A program made the position numbers and the translations under genes. DNA of 64,000 bases from Saccoglossus kowalevskii (Eukaryota > Hemichordata > Enteropneusta > Harrimaniidae): positions 24,052 through 88,051 of the forward strand of contig NW_003144526.1 of NCBI RefSeq assembly GCF_000003605.2, read 5' to 3'. Positions 62,581 through 64,000 of this stretch are shown here, piece by piece. Position 1 is the first letter of the stretch. Every line of letters begins with the position of its first letter. The notes under the pieces were generated by a model. It ran no database searches and was not told the DNA's origin. It saw only the letters and a list, made by a program, of their open reading frames with translations.

Positions 62581-63960
62581 TATCACACACACAGTGGTCT
62601 AAACAACATGTGATACTTTGTCACATACACAGTGGTCTAAACAAAATGTGATACTTCTTCACACATACAGTGATCTAAACAAAATGTGATACTTTATCAC
62701 ACATACAGTGGTCTAAACAAAATGTGATACTTTGTCACTCACACAGTGATCTAAACAAAATGTGATACTTTATCACACACACAGTGGTCTAAACAAAATG
62801 TGATACTTTGTCACATACACAGTAGTCTAAACAAAATGTGATACTTTATCACACATACAGTGATCTAAACAAAATGTGATACTTTGCCACACACACAGTG
62901 GTCTGAACAAAATGTGATACTTTGTAACACACACAGTGGTCTAAACAAAATGTAATACATTGTCACACACACAGTGGCCTAAACAAAATGTGATACTTTG
63001 TCACATAAACAGTGGTCTAAACAAAATGTGATACTTTGTCACACACACAGTGGTGTAAACAAAATGTGATACTTTGTCACATACAAAGTGGCCTAAACAA
63101 AATTTGATACTTTGTCACATACACAGTGGTATAAACAAAATGTGATACTTTACCACACACACAGTGGTGTAAACAAAAAGTGATTCTTTATCACACACAC
63201 ATTGTTCTAAACAAAATGTGATACTTTGTCACACACACAGTGTGCTAAACAAAATGTGATACTTTGTCACACACACAGTGCTCTAAACAAAATGTGATAC
63301 TTTGTAACACACACAGTGGTATAAACAAAATGTGATACTTTATCACACACACAGTGGTATGAACAAAATGTGATACTTTGTCACACACAGTGGTCTGAAC
63401 AAAATGTGATACTTTGTCACACACACAGTGGTCTAAACAAAATGTGATACTTTGTCATACACACAGTGTGCTAAACAAAATGTGATACTTTGTAACACAC
63501 ACAGTGGTCTAAACAAAATGTGATACTTTGTCACACACACAGTGGTCAAAACAAAATGTGATACTTTGTCACATACACAGTGGTCTGAACAAAATGTGAT
63601 ACTTTATCACACATACAGTGATCTAAACAAAATGTGATACTTTGTAACACACACAGTGGCCTAAACAAATTGTGATACTTTGTCACACACACAGTGGTCT
63701 AAACAAAATGTGATACTTTGTCACACACACAGTGGTCTAAACAAAATGTGATACTTTGACACATACAGTGATCTAAACAAAATGTGATACTTTGTCACAC
63801 ACACAGTGTGCTAAAACAAAATGTGATACTTTGTGACACACGCATTGGTCTAAACAAAATGTGATACTTTTGTCACACACACACTGGTCTAAGCAAAATG
63901 TGATACTTTGTCACACACACAGTGGTCTAAGCAAAAATGTGATACTTTGTAACACACACA
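60100..63960. repeat. Copies displaced by about 3,068 bp
   Basis: The order AAAAAGTGAT, CATTGTGC or CATTGTTC, GTGTGC, GTGCTC, CTTTGTAAC, TCTGAAC, GTGTGC, GGTCAAAAC, GTGATC, GTGGCC, TTTGACACATACAG, GTGTGC, GTGACACACGCA is found at about 60110-60890 and about 63175-63960. GTGACAC lies at 60765 and 63833. The second copy has extra changes such as GTGGTATAAAC and several one-base indels after 63810. Confidence 0.88.
62580..63175. repeat. Variant-rich satellite units
   Basis: Units carry CACATACAC, GTGATC, CACTCACACAG, CACATACAAAGTGGCC with AAAATTTGATAC (also near 62245), CTTTACCACACAC and CACATAAACAG changes. The order does not fit a single HOR. The array continues beyond base 64000. Confidence 0.75.
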
Positions 63961-64000
63961 GTGGCCTAATCAAATGTGAATACTTTGTCACTCACACAAA

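Larger units (their letters stand above)
1..64000. repeat. 38-bp satellite DNA array filling the whole window
   Basis: Every line of the window can be read as head-to-tail copies of one 38-bp unit, recognised by ACAGTGGTCTAAAC, GTGATACTTTGT and a (CA)4-6 tract. All copies are in the same orientation; no inverted block was seen. The spacing of successive GTGATAC motifs is normally exactly 38 bp (for example 61 to 99). Most length variants are 36 bp (one CA lost), 37 bp (CACCACAC form) or 40 bp (one CA gained). The array has no flank on either side, so its true size exceeds 64 kb. No mobile element or unique sequence interrupts it. Tandem arrays of this size are usually heterochromatic in eukaryotes; a centromeric role is possible but not shown by the sequence. 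Confidence 0.99.

Noticed and set aside
1-64000. CRISPR array
   Set aside because: There are no distinct spacers: the whole 38-bp period is repeated sequence with small changes, and no cas gene is present.
1-64000. Telomere repeat or plain CA microsatellite
   Set aside because: No TTAGGG-type repeats were seen, and the CA tract is only ten bases within each 38-bp unit.

Overview
The window is one uninterrupted satellite DNA array. From base 1 to base 64000 it is built from head-to-tail copies of a 38-bp unit, all in the same orientation; the array runs off both ends. No protein gene, RNA gene, transposon, CRISPR array or unique-sequence island was found. At 38 bp per unit, with some 36- and 37-bp variants, there should be roughly 1,690-1,700 units (an estimate, not a count). 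The unit is about 37% G+C, contains a (CA)5 tract, and lacks CpG in its most common form. Its landmarks are ACAGTGGTCTAAAC, then GTGATACTTTGT, then the CA tract; 61-98 is a clean reference copy.

Long satellites of this kind are typical of eukaryotic heterochromatin (centromeric, pericentromeric, subtelomeric or sex-chromosome), so the source is a eukaryote. A CA-rich satellite would suit an animal, perhaps a fish or an invertebrate, but nothing in the window fixes the taxon or the chromosomal position.

The units are not random copies. Recurrent variants (TCTGAAC, GTGTGCTAAAC, GTGCTCTAAAC, GTGGCCTAAAC, GTGATCTAAAC, CTTTGTAAC, CTTTATCAC, ATGAGATAC, ATGTTATAC, ATAGGTCT and others) occur in fixed orders, so the array is a mosaic of higher-order repeats (HORs) and local segmental duplications. 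The clearest are a 13-unit, 488-bp HOR at 691-2530 and again at about 44520-45860; a 7-unit, 266-bp duplication at 33425-33965; and near-tandem copies displaced by 639, about 735, about 1,240, 1,170, 747, 1,453, 1,168, 672, 1,064-1,102, about 1,623, about 1,133, 3,290, 3,068, 2,079 and 380 bp. Other segments with shared private variants lie 7.0, 14.1, 21.7, 22.5, 27.1 and 44.3 kb apart.

Region by region: 0-2.5 kb holds consensus-like units followed by the 488-bp HOR; 2.5-19.4 kb is a mosaic of modules; 19.4-20.3 kb is an almost homogeneous consensus run; 20.5-24.3 kb has triplicated modules and ends in an indel-rich patch; 24.3-36 kb is a mosaic with the 266-bp duplication; 36-44 kb holds the largest HOR built around an AGCGTG marker unit, interrupted by a decayed patch at 41905-42135; 44.5-45.9 kb is the second 488-bp HOR block; 46-57 kb holds 1.1-1.6 kb duplications; 57-64 kb holds 2-3.3 kb overlapping duplications rich in CACATACAG and CACTCACACAG variants. 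Open reading frames of up to about 100 codons exist only because the unit length is not a multiple of three and certain variants remove stops; they are not considered genes.
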